A DNA stretch of 64,000 bases from Gammaproteobacteria bacterium (GCA_016191245.1 JACPOY010000020.1:1-64000); one strand, 5' to 3'; shown: positions 55,033-64,000, counted from the first letter of the stretch. Notes: generated by a model from the letters alone, not told the origin. A program made the numbers and translations.

Positions 55033-56012
55033 AATCTCTTCTCTTCAAAATAGGATTGATACCAATCGATAGTTTTTTTAAGGCCTTGCTCTATACCGAA
55101 CAAAGCTTTCCAACCCAGCATTGTTTGTGCTTTTGTCGAATCCAAAGATTGTGCTTGAATTTCACCTTTAGATTCGTTTAGTAGTACTGGTTTAGAGGAA
55201 GAATTCATGGCTAATAGAATGAGCTGTGTCAGTTCTAATACCGTATATTGTGAGCCATTAGAGAAATTAAAAGCTTCACCTTTTAAATTAGGGTTATTCG
55301 ATAAATGTTCGCATAGTGTCATATAGGCACTCACGGCATCTTCTACATAAATGTAATCACGTATTAATGTACCGTTTGATCGAATAATAGGCGCTTGCTC
55401 TCTAATCACTGAGCGAATAGTGCCTGGAATAATTCGATTCCAATTCAGATCGCCGCCACCAAAAAAATTGCCACATCTTGTGATTGCAACCGGCAAACCA
55501 AATGACTTGGCATAGCTTTGTGCAATCATATCAGCACAAGCCTTGCTGACATCATAAGGATAAACGGCAGCAAGGGGCATGGTTTCATCATAAGGCAATT
55601 TTGGAACGTCGCCATAAGCTTTATCCGAGGAAGCAAGCACAACAGAATCTATGGATTTTGTTAAACGACAGGCTTCTAGTAAATTCCAGGTTCCAGCAAT
55701 ATTAGATTCAAATGTTGAGAGTGGATTTTTATTGGCAATAGGGACGATGGTTTGCGCTGCTAAATGGATAACAGATTTAATCTCATATTCAGCTAATATC
55801 CGTTCCAATTGTTTGGGGCAGCTTAAATCGCCGCGTACAATCGTTACTTTTTCAATTAACTTCTTATGTAATAAGCGTGAATGTGGCACCCAATCGCGCA
55901 ATAAAACGACAACATCCGCGCCTTGTTTTAAAAGGGCTTCAACTAGCCAGCCGCCGACTAAACCACTTGCACCCGTTACAAATACACGTCTATCTTGCCA
56001 AAAATGGTTCAT
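55005..56012 (-). CDS. rfbG: CDP-glucose 4,6-dehydratase
   Basis: About 335 residues from the ATG at 56012, which overlaps the rfbF stop (ATGA). Loop [43 protein letters not shown]; catalytic SSDKAYGD with Y-x(3)-K in [30 protein letters not shown]. The SSDKAYG motif and the C-N-x-F-G-G-G-D-x-N-W motif are specific to RfbG-type enzymes. It uses the product of rfbF. Confidence 0.93.
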   Translation of the reverse strand: MNHFWQDRRVFVTGASGLVGGWLVEALLKQGADVVVLLRDWVPHSRLLHKKLIEKVTIVRGDLSCPKQLERILAEYEIKSVIHLAAQTIVPIANKNPLSTFESNIAGTWNLLEACRLTKSIDSVVLASSDKAYGDVPKLPYDETMPLAAVYPYDVSKACADMIAQSYAKSFGLPVAITRCGNFFGGGDLNWNRIIPGTIRSVIREQAPIIRSNGTLIRDYIYVEDAVSAYMTLCEHLSNNPNLKGEAFNFSNGSQYTVLELTQLILLAMNSSSKPVLLNESKGEIQAQSLDSTKAQTMLGWKALFGIEQGLKKTIDWYQSYFEEKRLCTVNPAVM

Positions 56013-56782
56013 GACCACACTTTCCATGGGGCTTGTCCTGCACTCCATAGTCCTTCAAGGTATTTAAGATCGCGAAGTGTATCCATACATTGCCAAAAAC
56101 CATCATGGCAATAGGCTGCCAATTGATTTTCTTTAGCAAGGTATTCAAGCACATCTGCTTCCAAACTACTGGTATTATCTTTGATTAATTCTAATACTTG
56201 GGGTTCAAAGACAAGAAATCCACCGTTAATCCAGCCTTCACCGGCTTGAGGTTTTTCTGTAAATTTTGTGACGACTTTTTGTTCATTAATGACTAGCCCA
56301 CCAAACCGAGCTGGGGGACGTACAGCTGTCAGAGTGGCTAATTTGCCATGACTTTTGTGAAAGTTAACTAATTCTTTAATGGGTACATTGGAAACGCCAT
56401 CGCCGTAGGTCACCATAAAGGTATCATCTTGTAGCCATTTAGAAAGTTGTTTAATACGGCCACCCGTATTGGAATGAATACCGGTGTCTTCAAGGTGTAT
56501 TACCCACTCATCTTGTTCACGCTGGGTAATGCGACTGGTACCATGACTGATTTCAACGGTAAGATTGCCACTTAAATCCGCATACTCCACAAAATATTTT
56601 TTGATAATATCCGCTTTATAACCCATGGCAATCACGAATTCTTTATAGCCATATTGAGCATAAGACTTCATGATGTGCCATAAAATGGGGCGTCCACCGA
56701 CTTCAACCATCGGCTTGGGCTTATTTGCGGTTTCTTCGGTTAATCGTGTACCAAACCCACCTGCAAGAATAACGGTTTTCAT
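56009..56782 (-). CDS. rfbF: Glucose-1-phosphate cytidylyltransferase
   Basis: A 257-residue Rfb[23 protein letters not shown] is the full signature. [41 protein letters not shown] (metal Asp) and [14 protein letters not shown] are diagnostic, together with the terminal [17 protein letters not shown]. It makes CDP-glucose, the first step of the CDP-sugar branch. It is the first gene of its block after a 113-nt gap. Confidence 0.96.
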   Translation of the reverse strand: MKTVILAGGFGTRLTEETANKPKPMVEVGGRPILWHIMKSYAQYGYKEFVIAMGYKADIIKKYFVEYADLSGNLTVEISHGTSRITQREQDEWVIHLEDTGIHSNTGGRIKQLSKWLQDDTFMVTYGDGVSNVPIKELVNFHKSHGKLATLTAVRPPARFGGLVINEQKVVTKFTEKPQAGEGWINGGFLVFEPQVLELIKDNTSSLEADVLEYLAKENQLAAYCHDGFWQCMDTLRDLKYLEGLWSAGQAPWKVWS

Positions 56783-56895
56783 CTTTTACTCTTATTGAGA
56801 AAACAATCTTAATGGATTGAAGCATTATCCTATAGTGCTCAAAAAGCTTCAAATTTCAATCTTGAGCAATTTATTATTACGTTAGATTGCTTAAT

Positions 56896-58662
56896 TTATG
56901 CAATATTTTTAGTTTTTGATAATTCGTTGTAACTAATGATGCGATCTATGATGCCATTTTTCATGACCACAATACGTGAACAATTTTTAAGCGTAGTAAG
57001 GCGATGTGCAATCATGATAATGGTCAGTTGCTTTTGATGAATAGCGTCAATAGTGTCCATTAATCGTGATTCTGTTTCATTATCCAGGGCTGAAGTTGCT
57101 TCATCGAAAATGAGAATTTCAGGATCTCGATATAATGCGCGAGCGATAGCAATGCGCTGTCTTTCACCACCAGAAAGCTGAACGCCTCGTTCACCAACCA
57201 TGGTATTCAAACCATTGGGCAATTTTTCAATAAATTGTTGTAACTGTGCACCATGAATAGCCTGTTGTAATTTTTCATGGTTTAATTCTGCTACCGCATC
57301 ACCAAAAGCCACATTGGCCGCAATGGTGTCATCCACGAGGTAAACAGATTGCGGAACATACCCAATGCGAGAATGCCATTGATAGGAATTAACAGGAAAT
57401 TTATTATCAACTAATATTTCACCTTGATTTGGTTTTAATAAACCTAAAATAATATCTGTTAGAGTAGACTTGCCAGATCCTGTTTCACCAATAATGCCAA
57501 TGCATTCACCTTTGCTGATAGTAAGATTAATCTGCTGCAATGCGTACCTTGTGGTATTTAAATAGTGAAAACTCACATTCTTCAAGTTGAGTGAATGATG
57601 AAAAGTCAATGCTGGACAATCTACATAATTTTCTTTTTGCGCCAGATAATGGTATTCATGATGCACTCTATCGATACTAGGAATGATTGATTTAAAAGTG
57701 TTCAACTGAGTAATGATTCTGTTTAATCCGGGCATTAACCGAAAGCCTGCATAGAGATAGCCACCTAATATACCCATCATTTGTTGTGGATCGGCGCTGT
57801 TCAAGCAAAAATATCCAATACTAAGCACAAATAGACCAACAAAAAGAACTTCAGTTATCATTCGCGGTAAAATATTAGTGACATTTTGAATAGCTTGTAC
57901 CTGAGATTTTTTACGGGAATAGAAATGATAAGCATTGATAAAAGAATCACGCTTACCAATTAAAACAATTTCTTTAAAAGCATGAAAAAATTGGAATAGA
58001 TTTTTATTGCTTTGGACAGCGTATTCTTGAAGATTTTGCCCCCAACCATAAAACAATGGAAACAATCCTTTGACCAAACCAAGCCCAAGTATGCCGCCAA
58101 TAGCGAACATAAAAAAAGCAAATAATGGATTTAAATATATAATCATGGACACTAAAGATAAAAAAATCACAGTTTCAGAAAAAATAATGGTGAGTGAAAC
58201 TAACCCACTCGAAAATGTTAAATCTGCGTCAGATGAAACAACCGCAAAACCTTGGGCTGAATTACGAGTAAGATATAAGTTGTAGTCAACTTGCGCAAAT
58301 CGATGAAGTAGTTTCTTTTTAAAGCGATAATTCATTCTTTGGATAGAAAAATGCTGAAAAAAGACTTCTACCGTTGCTAAAGCGTTTTTTATAAAATAAA
58401 TGAGCGCCACACCAAGAGCAAAATAAAGCACGATACTATAAGGGGCCAGATTTTCTCTAAAGCCCAAATAAGAGATATATTTTGCTCCGCTCTCTGGCTT
58501 GTTAATGATTTGAGCAAGCACCACTATCATTGTCGCGGTAATCATTTCTAAAATAGAAATGCAAAAAGAAAACCCCATCATTTTGCCAAGGCGCCATTTT
58601 TCAGATACTGAAAGCAAAGAGAGGAGCTTTTTTATTGCTAGAATAATAGACGAGTCTGACAC
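56896..58662 (-). CDS. ABC flippase-type exporter (PglK/MsbA-like)
   Basis: A 588-residue half-transporter. Residues 1-330 have six hydrophobic helices. The ATPase domain starts near 350: Walker A GETGSGKST, the signature LSGGERQRIAIARAL, Walker B ILIFDEATSALDN, and the H-loop IAHRL. The architecture resembles PglK, which flips lipid-linked oligosaccharides. It is the only exporter candidate in this locus; no Wzx, Wzy or Wzm/Wzt was seen in the window. Substrate specificity is inferred. Confidence 0.88.
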   Translation of the reverse strand: MSDSSIILAIKKLLSLLSVSEKWRLGKMMGFSFCISILEMITATMIVVLAQIINKPESGAKYISYLGFRENLAPYSIVLYFALGVALIYFIKNALATVEVFFQHFSIQRMNYRFKKKLLHRFAQVDYNLYLTRNSAQGFAVVSSDADLTFSSGLVSLTIIFSETVIFLSLVSMIIYLNPLFAFFMFAIGGILGLGLVKGLFPLFYGWGQNLQEYAVQSNKNLFQFFHAFKEIVLIGKRDSFINAYHFYSRKKSQVQAIQNVTNILPRMITEVLFVGLFVLSIGYFCLNSADPQQMMGILGGYLYAGFRLMPGLNRIITQLNTFKSIIPSIDRVHHEYHYLAQKENYVDCPALTFHHSLNLKNVSFHYLNTTRYALQQINLTISKGECIGIIGETGSGKSTLTDIILGLLKPNQGEILVDNKFPVNSYQWHSRIGYVPQSVYLVDDTIAANVAFGDAVAELNHEKLQQAIHGAQLQQFIEKLPNGLNTMVGERGVQLSGGERQRIAIARALYRDPEILIFDEATSALDNETESRLMDTIDAIHQKQLTIIMIAHRLTTLKNCSRIVVMKNGIIDRIISYNELSKTKNIA

Positions 58663-58676
58663 CTGATTTTTACTTC

Positions 58677-59735
58677 CTACATTGGATATAATTTAAAAAT
58701 CTTTTTATTTGTTTTGATAAAGCTCAAAAAATCTTCATCTTGGATTTTGGCATTTTCGATAGAAGGAGAACATGCACCGAAGAGACTATTACTCATTTGT
58801 AGTTCAAGTACTAAGCGTTCCCCTTTAAGCAAATTTGTTCCTTTATGCAAACCTCTCGTATCTTCGGCAACTATCGTGCCAGCTGGAATAGTGAAGGTAA
58901 GCACATCTTCCATGGGGTAGTGCTTAAAAACTTCTTCATCAGGGATCCTACTATAACCTTCTTTTAAGATTTGTTTTGGGATCTTACCAGTTTGATGAGA
59001 ATGTTTAATAAAGACATGCGGACCATTTTCTAAAGTCACATCAGTTAAGAAGATAAAAAACTTCAGCCATTTAAATCTGTCCATATCAAAATGAAATAAT
59101 TGAGCAGAATTAACTTGCGGTTTGTTTGAAAATGGCGTGCTCCACCAAAAAGCAACAACATCTGCTTTGGGAGAGGTTTTAAGATATTCTTGAGAAACAG
59201 CCAAAATTGAATGATCTTTTATCAATGAACTGATATCTGTGTTAGCAATGCATGCCTCCATAGGGATATCATAAACGGAGGAAAGAAGATTATTTCTATC
59301 ATAAATCGTAGGTTGAGGCTGTTTGTTAACGTTTTCATCTAAAGGTCTTGGGTAGCATTTTTGATGTGAAGCAAAATGATACAGTTTTTGAATAAGTTCG
59401 TTGGGTAATTTCTGTTCAAAGATATAAAAGCCATCACGCTCTATTATGTTTGCAATTTCTTTAATCTCGTTTCGTTGGAAATTACCTAAAATGCCATTTG
59501 CATTTGGTAATGTAACAGGTTTATCAATAAGTGAAATACATTTTGAGATAAAGTCATTTGACCGTCCAGATGTAACACAAAACAATCTAATCATGCTTAG
59601 GTAGGACTTAGGCGGCGTACGCTCATTAATAGGCTTATTCTGGTTGAAATAATAGTAAATCATGCCATAAATAAGTAAAAAAATATCCAAGACGATGCGA
59701 ATACTCTTTTTGAGCTTTGCTTTGATCATAGACAT
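58677..59735 (-). CDS. PhyH-like Fe(II)/2-oxoglutarate dioxygenase
   Basis: A 352-residue protein. A hydrophobic stretch at about 14-30 may anchor it. The dioxygenase core holds HFDMDRFKWLKFFIFLTDV (iron-binding H-x-D), NGPHVFIKHSHQTGK, and DTRGLHKGTNLLKGERLVLE (distal His, and an Arg that could bind 2-oxoglutarate). It is a member of the phytanoyl-CoA dioxygenase superfamily, which hydroxylates small molecules. Its place between the flippase and glycosyltransferase genes suggests it hydroxylates a sugar or lipid of the glycan. The exact target is unknown. Confidence 0.78.
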   Translation of the reverse strand: MSMIKAKLKKSIRIVLDIFLLIYGMIYYYFNQNKPINERTPPKSYLSMIRLFCVTSGRSNDFISKCISLIDKPVTLPNANGILGNFQRNEIKEIANIIERDGFYIFEQKLPNELIQKLYHFASHQKCYPRPLDENVNKQPQPTIYDRNNLLSSVYDIPMEACIANTDISSLIKDHSILAVSQEYLKTSPKADVVAFWWSTPFSNKPQVNSAQLFHFDMDRFKWLKFFIFLTDVTLENGPHVFIKHSHQTGKIPKQILKEGYSRIPDEEVFKHYPMEDVLTFTIPAGTIVAEDTRGLHKGTNLLKGERLVLELQMSNSLFGACSPSIENAKIQDEDFLSFIKTNKKIFKLYPM

Positions 59736-59753
59736 AAATTTCCCTTTATAGTG

Positions 59754-60503
59754 TTATATTTTATCTACAGGAATAGTAGAAAAATCGGTTTGTCTGCAAA
59801 ACCGATAAAACAATCCATACTTTACTATGCAATAGATAGCTCTAAACCCATCTTTATAACCAATTTTTTTCCCTTCTTTATAAGTACGTCCATAGTATGA
59901 AATACCCACTTCATAAATTCGGATATCAGGAATTCGAGCAATATGAGCGGTTACTTCAGGTTCAAAACCAAAACGGTTTTCTTGTAGTGTTAAGCTCTGA
60001 ATGATTTGGCGCTTAAATACTTTATAACAGGTTTCCATATCCGTGAGGTTCAAATTGGTAAACATATTACTCAAGAGGGTAAGAAATTTATTGCCCATGC
60101 TGTGCCAAAAATACAATACTCGATGTGTATCACCGCCGATAAAACGACTGCCATACACCACATCAGCATTGCCATCTAACAGCGGTTTTAACAATTTGGG
60201 ATATTCTGTTGGTGAATATTCCAAATCAGAATCTTGAATAATGACATAATCCCCAGTGGCATGTTTGATGCCAGTGTGTAAAGCGGCACCTTTTCCCATA
60301 TTTTTAGGATGATGAATAAGAATGTCGATTTTGCTTCGAAGTGTTGATTCAAGAATTTTTTCAACGCCATCGCTAGAGCCATCGTTCACCACAATAATTT
60401 CCAATTTGCCATCAATAGGAGATTGGCGCACAGTATCTAGGAGCTGCGCAATGGTATTTTTTTCATTGTAGCAAGGGATAATGACCGAAAGAGTATAACT
60501 CAT
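59754..60503 (-). CDS. Polyprenyl-phosphate glycosyltransferase-like GT2
   Basis: A 249-residue GT2. [61 protein letters not shown] (acid triad) and [11 protein letters not shown] define a dolichyl/polyprenyl-phosphate mannosyltransferase-type enzyme. There is no C-terminal membrane pair, so it is DPM1-like rather than ArnC-like. It may load a sugar onto a lipid carrier. It overlaps the UXS gene by 4 nt; that pair is commonly seen together. Confidence 0.88.
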   Translation of the reverse strand: MSYTLSVIIPCYNEKNTIAQLLDTVRQSPIDGKLEIIVVNDGSSDGVEKILESTLRSKIDILIHHPKNMGKGAALHTGIKHATGDYVIIQDSDLEYSPTEYPKLLKPLLDGNADVVYGSRFIGGDTHRVLYFWHSMGNKFLTLLSNMFTNLNLTDMETCYKVFKRQIIQSLTLQENRFGFEPEVTAHIARIPDIRIYEVGISYYGRTYKEGKKIGYKDGFRAIYCIVKYGLFYRFCRQTDFSTIPVDKI

Positions 60504-61462
60504 TGCGTCACACTCTGACTTTCAACTAAAACAGCTTGGAAATAGGCAATGGTTTTTCTTAATCCTGTTTCCAGAGGAACAATCGGTTCCCAGTTTAATA
60601 ATTCTTTTGCTTTTGTTATATCGGGGCAGCGTTGTTTAGGATCATCAATAGGTAATGCATGATAAGAAATGCTGGAACGGCTGCCAGTTAAATTGATAAT
60701 GATTTTTGCAATTTCATTCATTGATTTTTCAATGGGATTTCCAATATTAACTGGAGAATGTAATTTTGGCGTTTCCATTAAACGCATTAATCCTAAAATT
60801 AAATCGTCGACATAACAAAAGGAACGGCTTTGTTCGCCATTACCATAAATGGTGATATCTTTGTTTTGGAGCGCTTGGACGATAAAATTACTGATCACGC
60901 GACCATCATTTGCGCACATTTGTGGACCATAGGTATTGAAAATCCGTGCAATACGAATATCAACATGGTGCATCCGATGATAATCCATAAATAAACTTTC
61001 GGCGCAGCGTTTACCCTCATCATAACAAGAGCGAGGACCTGCTGAATTCACATTGCCCCAATATTCTTCGCATTGGGGGTGGACATGAGGATCGCCATAG
61101 ACTTCACTGGTTGAGGAAAACAACACAGGAGCGCGGCAATGTTTTGCTAAATCAAGCACATTGAGGGCACCCAACACACTGGTTTTGGTCGTTTGAATAG
61201 GATCGCGTTGATAGTGAATGGGGCTTGCTGGGCACGCCAAATGATAAATGGCATCTACTTTTAAATGAATGGGATTACATACATCTTGATGAATAAATTC
61301 AAAGTCAGAAAACTTAGACAATGTGTTGAGGTTTCTATCTGTGCCGGTATATAAATTGTCTAAGCAGTACACAGTGTGGCCTTTCTCTAGCAAACGCTGA
61401 CAAAGATGAGAGCCGAGGAAGCCTGCACCGCCGGTGACTAAAATCTTATTTTTTGCTGTCAT
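60500..61462 (-). CDS. uxs: UDP-glucuronate decarboxylase (UXS)
   Basis: A 320-residue [70 protein letters not shown] (catalytic Y-x(3)-K) and [11 protein letters not shown] are all specific for UXS. It converts UDP-glucuronic acid to UDP-xylose. Expected source of UDP-glucuronic acid (a Ugd enzyme) is not in the window. A stem-loop lies directly before its ribosome site. Confidence 0.94.
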   Translation of the reverse strand: MTAKNKILVTGGAGFLGSHLCQRLLEKGHTVYCLDNLYTGTDRNLNTLSKFSDFEFIHQDVCNPIHLKVDAIYHLACPASPIHYQRDPIQTTKTSVLGALNVLDLAKHCRAPVLFSSTSEVYGDPHVHPQCEEYWGNVNSAGPRSCYDEGKRCAESLFMDYHRMHHVDIRIARIFNTYGPQMCANDGRVISNFIVQALQNKDITIYGNGEQSRSFCYVDDLILGLMRLMETPKLHSPVNIGNPIEKSMNEIAKIIINLTGSRSSISYHALPIDDPKQRCPDITKAKELLNWEPIVPLETGLRKTIAYFQAVLVESQSVTQ

Positions 61463-61475
61463 AGTTTTCCAACTT

Positions 61476-61506
61476 GATAAACTTGCCTAGAGGCAGAAAG
61501 TTTATC
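61476..61506 (-). promoter_or_regulatory. Stem-loop in the leader of the UXS gene
   Basis: GATAAACTT (61476-61484) pairs perfectly with AAGTTTATC (61498-61506), extended by GCC/GGC toward the centre with a 3-nt bulge on one side. On the minus strand it comes just before the ribosome site and ATG of the UXS gene. No T-tract follows, so it is more likely a leader structure or operator than a terminator. Confidence 0.5.
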
Positions 61507-61696
61507 ATGTCGATTTATACTCAAACCACTTTAATTTTAGCTAAAGCAATAAGATCTGGAGGATATTTAGGAAATCTCAATAACTTCTTACTGGCAAAGT
61601 TACGCTCACTACAATCATGATATTTTTTAGATGAAATAAAATGTATCAACAAAAGAAAAATATAGCGTGTGAATTTCGTAGTGGAATTTTTATGTT

Positions 61697-61725
61697 TTGA
61701 CAGACTTCGGCGAAGTTATTATTGT
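61697..61725 (+). promoter_or_regulatory. Sigma-70 promoter with a palindrome in the spacer
   Basis: TTGACA (61697-61702) and TATTGT (61720-61725) are 17 nt apart. The spacer contains ACTTCG-G-CGAAGT (61704-61716), a perfect 6-bp inverted repeat around one base. A repressor bound there would block RNA polymerase. The start codon of the WbpA-like gene lies about 88 nt after the -10 element. Confidence 0.65.
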
Positions 61726-61812
61726 ATTGGCATATTCGAAAAATATTAATGGTTATTTAATTAACATTAAGATAACTGTTTAAGATGGAAGCTTTCAGTA
61801 GCAGAGGGAATT

Positions 61813-63099
61813 GTGAATATAAGTCGTAAAATCGCCGTCATCGGCCTAGGATACGTTGGGTTGCCTGTTGCAGTTCACTTTGGTAAACATCAACGAGTAA
61901 TAGGTTTTGACATCGCCAAAGATCGAATTGAAGATTTACAAAATGCTAAAGATTATTCCAATGAAATCTCGCCAACAGAATTAAACCAAGCAAACATATT
62001 ATTCACGCATCAAGAAGATGATCTTCAACAAGCTGACTTTTACATTATTTCTGTTCCAACCCCAATCGATAATGCAAATAAACCAGATTTAAGAAATTTA
62101 ATACAAGCGTCGAAAACAGTTGCAAAATATTTGAAGCAAAATGACATTGTGATCTATGAATCAACTGTTTATCCAGGTACAACCGAAGAAGAATGTCTCC
62201 CTGTTTTGGAATCAATTTCTGGCTTACGTGTAAACAATGAGTTTTCTATAGGATATTGCCCTGAACGAATCAGCCCAGGCGATAAAGAACATACATTCGA
62301 AAAAGTGATCAAAATTGTTTCAGCAAGTAATCAGGAAGCGCTAAATATAATCTATGAAGTATATAATTCAGTAGTGACAGCAGGTGTTCACAAAGCCTCA
62401 TCAATTAAAGTCGCTGAAGCTGCAAAAGTAATTGAGAATACACAGCGTGATATCAATGTCGCCTTAATGAATGAATTATCCATTATATTCGACAAACTAG
62501 GCATTGATACCAATGAAGTGCTTTCTGTTGCAAAAACCAAATGGAATTTTCAAGCATATACGCCTGGATTAGTAGGTGGACATTGCATAGGGGTTGATCC
62601 TTACTACCTCACCTATAAAGCACAAACGGTTGGCTATCACCCAGAAGTTATTTTAGCTGGTAGAAGAATAAATGACTCGATGGGTAAATATGTTGCCGCG
62701 CAAACCATCAAAAAAATGTTAAATTCTGGTGCCTACAGCAAAAATGCAAGTGTTGCGGTATTAGGGATGACATTTAAAGAAGATTGTAGCGATATTCGTA
62801 ATTCTAAAGTAATTGACATTATTCATGAACTGGAATCTTTTGGTATCAATGTCAAAGTGCATGATCCTATCGCTGATTTCAACCAAACCAGAGCAGAATA
62901 CCAAATTAATTTAGTGAATTTTAAAGAAATTCACAATGTTCAGGCTCTGATTATTGCTGTTGGCCATCGTTTTTATAAAGAAATGACTATCAATGAATTT
63001 GTAGATAAATTAGCACCAGGCGGGGTTATTGTTGATGTCAAAGGCATACTTGATCATACGCATGCCAAAGCATTAGGTGTTGATATCTGGAGATTATAA
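61813..63099 (+). CDS. UDP-N-acetylhexosamine 6-dehydrogenase (WbpA/TviB-like)
   Basis: A 428-residue UDP-sugar dehydrogenase. It has the NAD loop IAVIGLGYVGLPVAVHF, VPTPIDNANKPDL and IVIYESTVYPGTTEEECLPVL, with the catalytic Cys in PGLVGGHCIGVDPYYLTYKA. The YESTVYPG and GYCPERISPGD motifs place it with enzymes oxidising UDP-GlcNAc or UDP-GalNAc to the uronic acid, not with UDP-glucose dehydrogenase. It starts with GTG after an AGAGGGA ribosome site. The stop is followed directly by the next gene, so they are one operon. Confidence 0.92.
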   Translation: MNISRKIAVIGLGYVGLPVAVHFGKHQRVIGFDIAKDRIEDLQNAKDYSNEISPTELNQANILFTHQEDDLQQADFYIISVPTPIDNANKPDLRNLIQASKTVAKYLKQNDIVIYESTVYPGTTEEECLPVLESISGLRVNNEFSIGYCPERISPGDKEHTFEKVIKIVSASNQEALNIIYEVYNSVVTAGVHKASSIKVAEAAKVIENTQRDINVALMNELSIIFDKLGIDTNEVLSVAKTKWNFQAYTPGLVGGHCIGVDPYYLTYKAQTVGYHPEVILAGRRINDSMGKYVAAQTIKKMLNSGAYSKNASVAVLGMTFKEDCSDIRNSKVIDIIHELESFGINVKVHDPIADFNQTRAEYQINLVNFKEIHNVQALIIAVGHRFYKEMTINEFVDKLAPGGVIVDVKGILDHTHAKALGVDIWRL

Positions 63100-64000
63100 A
63101 TGCAGTATAAAAAACCTCCAATCCGCTCACGTAAAATACGTTTTGCTCTTGTAGGATGTGGTCGTATATCAAAAAATCATTTTGAAGCACTTTCAGCACA
63201 TGCTAAAGACGCAGAAATTGTCAGTATTTGTGATACCGATCACAAAGCGCTTGAAGAGGCTGCAAGCCAAACTCAGGCTCATCCATATACCAAATTGAGT
63301 GATATGCTTGCCCATACTAACGCCGATATTGTCGTATTAACGACCCCCAGTGGACTTCACTCACAACAAGCCATTGAAGTTGCACAATCGAGTCGGCATG
63401 TGTTGACAGAAAAGCCCATGGCGACCATGTGGTATGATGGTTTACGAATGGTGAAAGCTTGTGATGACGCTAGCGTTCAATTATTTGTTGTAAAGCAAAA
63501 TAGGTTTAATCCACCTTTGCAACATCTTAAAAAAGCCATTGAAGAGAATCGATTTGGTAAAATTTACATGGTGACCATCAATGTATTTTGGACTCGCCCT
63601 CAAGCCTATTACGATAGTGCAAAGTGGCGTGGAACAAGAGAAATGGATGGTGGAGCCTTTATGAATCAGGCAAGTCATTATATTGATCTTTTGACTTGGT
63701 TGATTGGTCCAGTTGAAAGTATCCAAGCCTTTACTGGAACGCTTGCACGTCACATTGAAGTAGAAGATACAGGTGTGATGAATGTTAAGTGGTGTTCAGG
63801 TGCCTTGGGCTCAGTGAATGTCACGATGTTAACCTATCCTAAAAATCTAGAAGGTAGCATTACTATTTTAGGTGAACAGGGGACGGTTCGCATTGGTGGC
63901 GTTGCTGTCAATGAGATCCAAATATGGGATTTTGCAAACAAAAAACCAGAAGATGAAACTATCCAGCAAACCAATTATTCACCAACCAATGTTTATGGCT
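63100..64000 (+). CDS. Gfo/Idh/MocA dehydrogenase (WbpB/WlbA-like), cut by window end
   Basis: The reading frame runs open from ATG at 63100 to the last base (300 codons). It has the NAD loop ALVGCGRISKNHFEAL, VLTTPSGLHSQQAIEVA and the EKP motif (LTEKPMATM). GGAFMNQASHYIDLLTWLIG is the catalytic region with the conserved Asp and His. Directly after a WbpA-like gene, it should oxidise C3 of UDP-GlcNAcA, leading to a 2,3-diacetamido-uronic acid. The missing end should hold only the last few dozen residues. Confidence 0.88.
   Translation, partial: MQYKKPPIRSRKIRFALVGCGRISKNHFEALSAHAKDAEIVSICDTDHKALEEAASQTQAHPYTKLSDMLAHTNADIVVLTTPSGLHSQQAIEVAQSSRHVLTEKPMATMWYDGLRMVKACDDASVQLFVVKQNRFNPPLQHLKKAIEENRFGKIYMVTINVFWTRPQAYYDSAKWRGTREMDGGAFMNQASHYIDLLTWLIGPVESIQAFTGTLARHIEVEDTGVMNVKWCSGALGSVNVTMLTYPKNLEGSITILGEQGTVRIGGVAVNEIQIWDFANKKPEDETIQQTNYSPTNVYG

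Larger units (their letters stand above)
61463..61812. other. 350-nt divergent intergenic region
   Basis: This gap between the UXS gene (minus) and the WbpA-like gene (plus) holds no convincing ORF. It contains a stem-loop near the UXS start (61476-61506) and a consensus-like promoter with a central palindrome (61697-61725). The rest is AT-rich without clear structure. Confidence 0.75.

Noticed and set aside
56817..56852. TTGAAGC/GCTTCAA inverted repeat between rfbF and the ABC gene as a terminator
   Set aside because: The loop is 22 nt and no T-tract follows on the transcribed strand.

Overview
The window is AT-rich, densely coded gammaproteobacterial chromosome. The best guess for the host is a Legionellales-type intracellular or host-associated bacterium (Legionella/Coxiella/Berkiella-like). 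This rests on gene content: an ankyrin-repeat protein with eukaryote-style basic motifs at its C-terminus, a complete legionaminic acid locus with amidination genes, and CDP-sugar/C-methyltransferase genes resembling those of Coxiella-type O-antigens. No rRNA or tRNA gene and no CRISPR array was seen, so the taxonomy remains an inference.

Region 1 (1-25 kb) is mixed accessory and housekeeping sequence. It holds an ankyrin-repeat candidate effector; a hypothetical protein; a decayed multicopper-oxidase relic; a membrane-fused spermidine-synthase-like protein; a dicarboxylate/amino-acid symporter, a P-loop kinase and an MFS transporter. A kdp potassium-pump operon follows on the minus strand (small ORF, kdpF, kdpA, kdpB, kdpC and a kdpD that stops before its kinase domain, with no kdpE). 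Next come a fusion of a chloramphenicol-phosphotransferase-like domain with an acetyltransferase; a TPM-domain protein; a periplasmic retropepsin-like protease; a DUF2157/DUF4401/GDYXXLXY membrane operon; a LemA/M48 peptidase pair separated by a long inverted repeat; Dps; and a coiled-coil protein.

Region 2 (about 24.8 kb to the window end) is one very large surface-polysaccharide (LPS O-antigen type) locus built of blocks that alternate in strand. The plus block 25.7-36.4 kb makes GDP-fucose-type sugars (gmd, fcl) and CMP-legionaminic acid by the GDP-sugar route (legB, legC, legG, legI, a legH-like gene, ptmE, ptmF, legF, ptmA). The minus block 36.4-40.0 kb holds a glycosyltransferase-like protein, a methyltransferase and a sulfotransferase-like protein. 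The plus block 40.3-46.4 kb holds glycosyltransferases, a methyltransferase and the dTDP-3-amino-sugar genes rmlA, rmlB, fdtA and fdtB. The minus block 46.4-49.2 kb holds hisH/hisF-like genes and an N-acetyl-sugar amidotransferase, which would add an acetamidino group. The plus block 49.4-51.2 kb holds a CmcI-like protein and a glycosyltransferase. The minus block 51.2-61.5 kb makes a CDP-6-deoxy, probably C-methylated sugar (rfbF, rfbG, C-methyltransferase, RmlC-like epimerase, SDR, TylF-like methyltransferase, acetyltransferase), and adds an ABC flippase, a PhyH-like dioxygenase, a polyprenyl-phosphate glycosyltransferase-like protein and a UDP-glucuronate decarboxylase. The final plus block (61.8 kb onward) starts a WbpA/WbpB-like uronic acid pathway cut by the window end.

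The genes within each block overlap by a few bases and look translationally coupled. Together they predict a glycan with several rare sugars: legionaminic acid (possibly acetamidino), fucose-type, 3-amino-3,6-dideoxyhexose, C-methyl deoxyhexose, xylose-type and diacetamido-uronic acid, with sulfate and methyl decorations. A run of ten G inside one glycosyltransferase gene suggests the structure is switched by phase variation.
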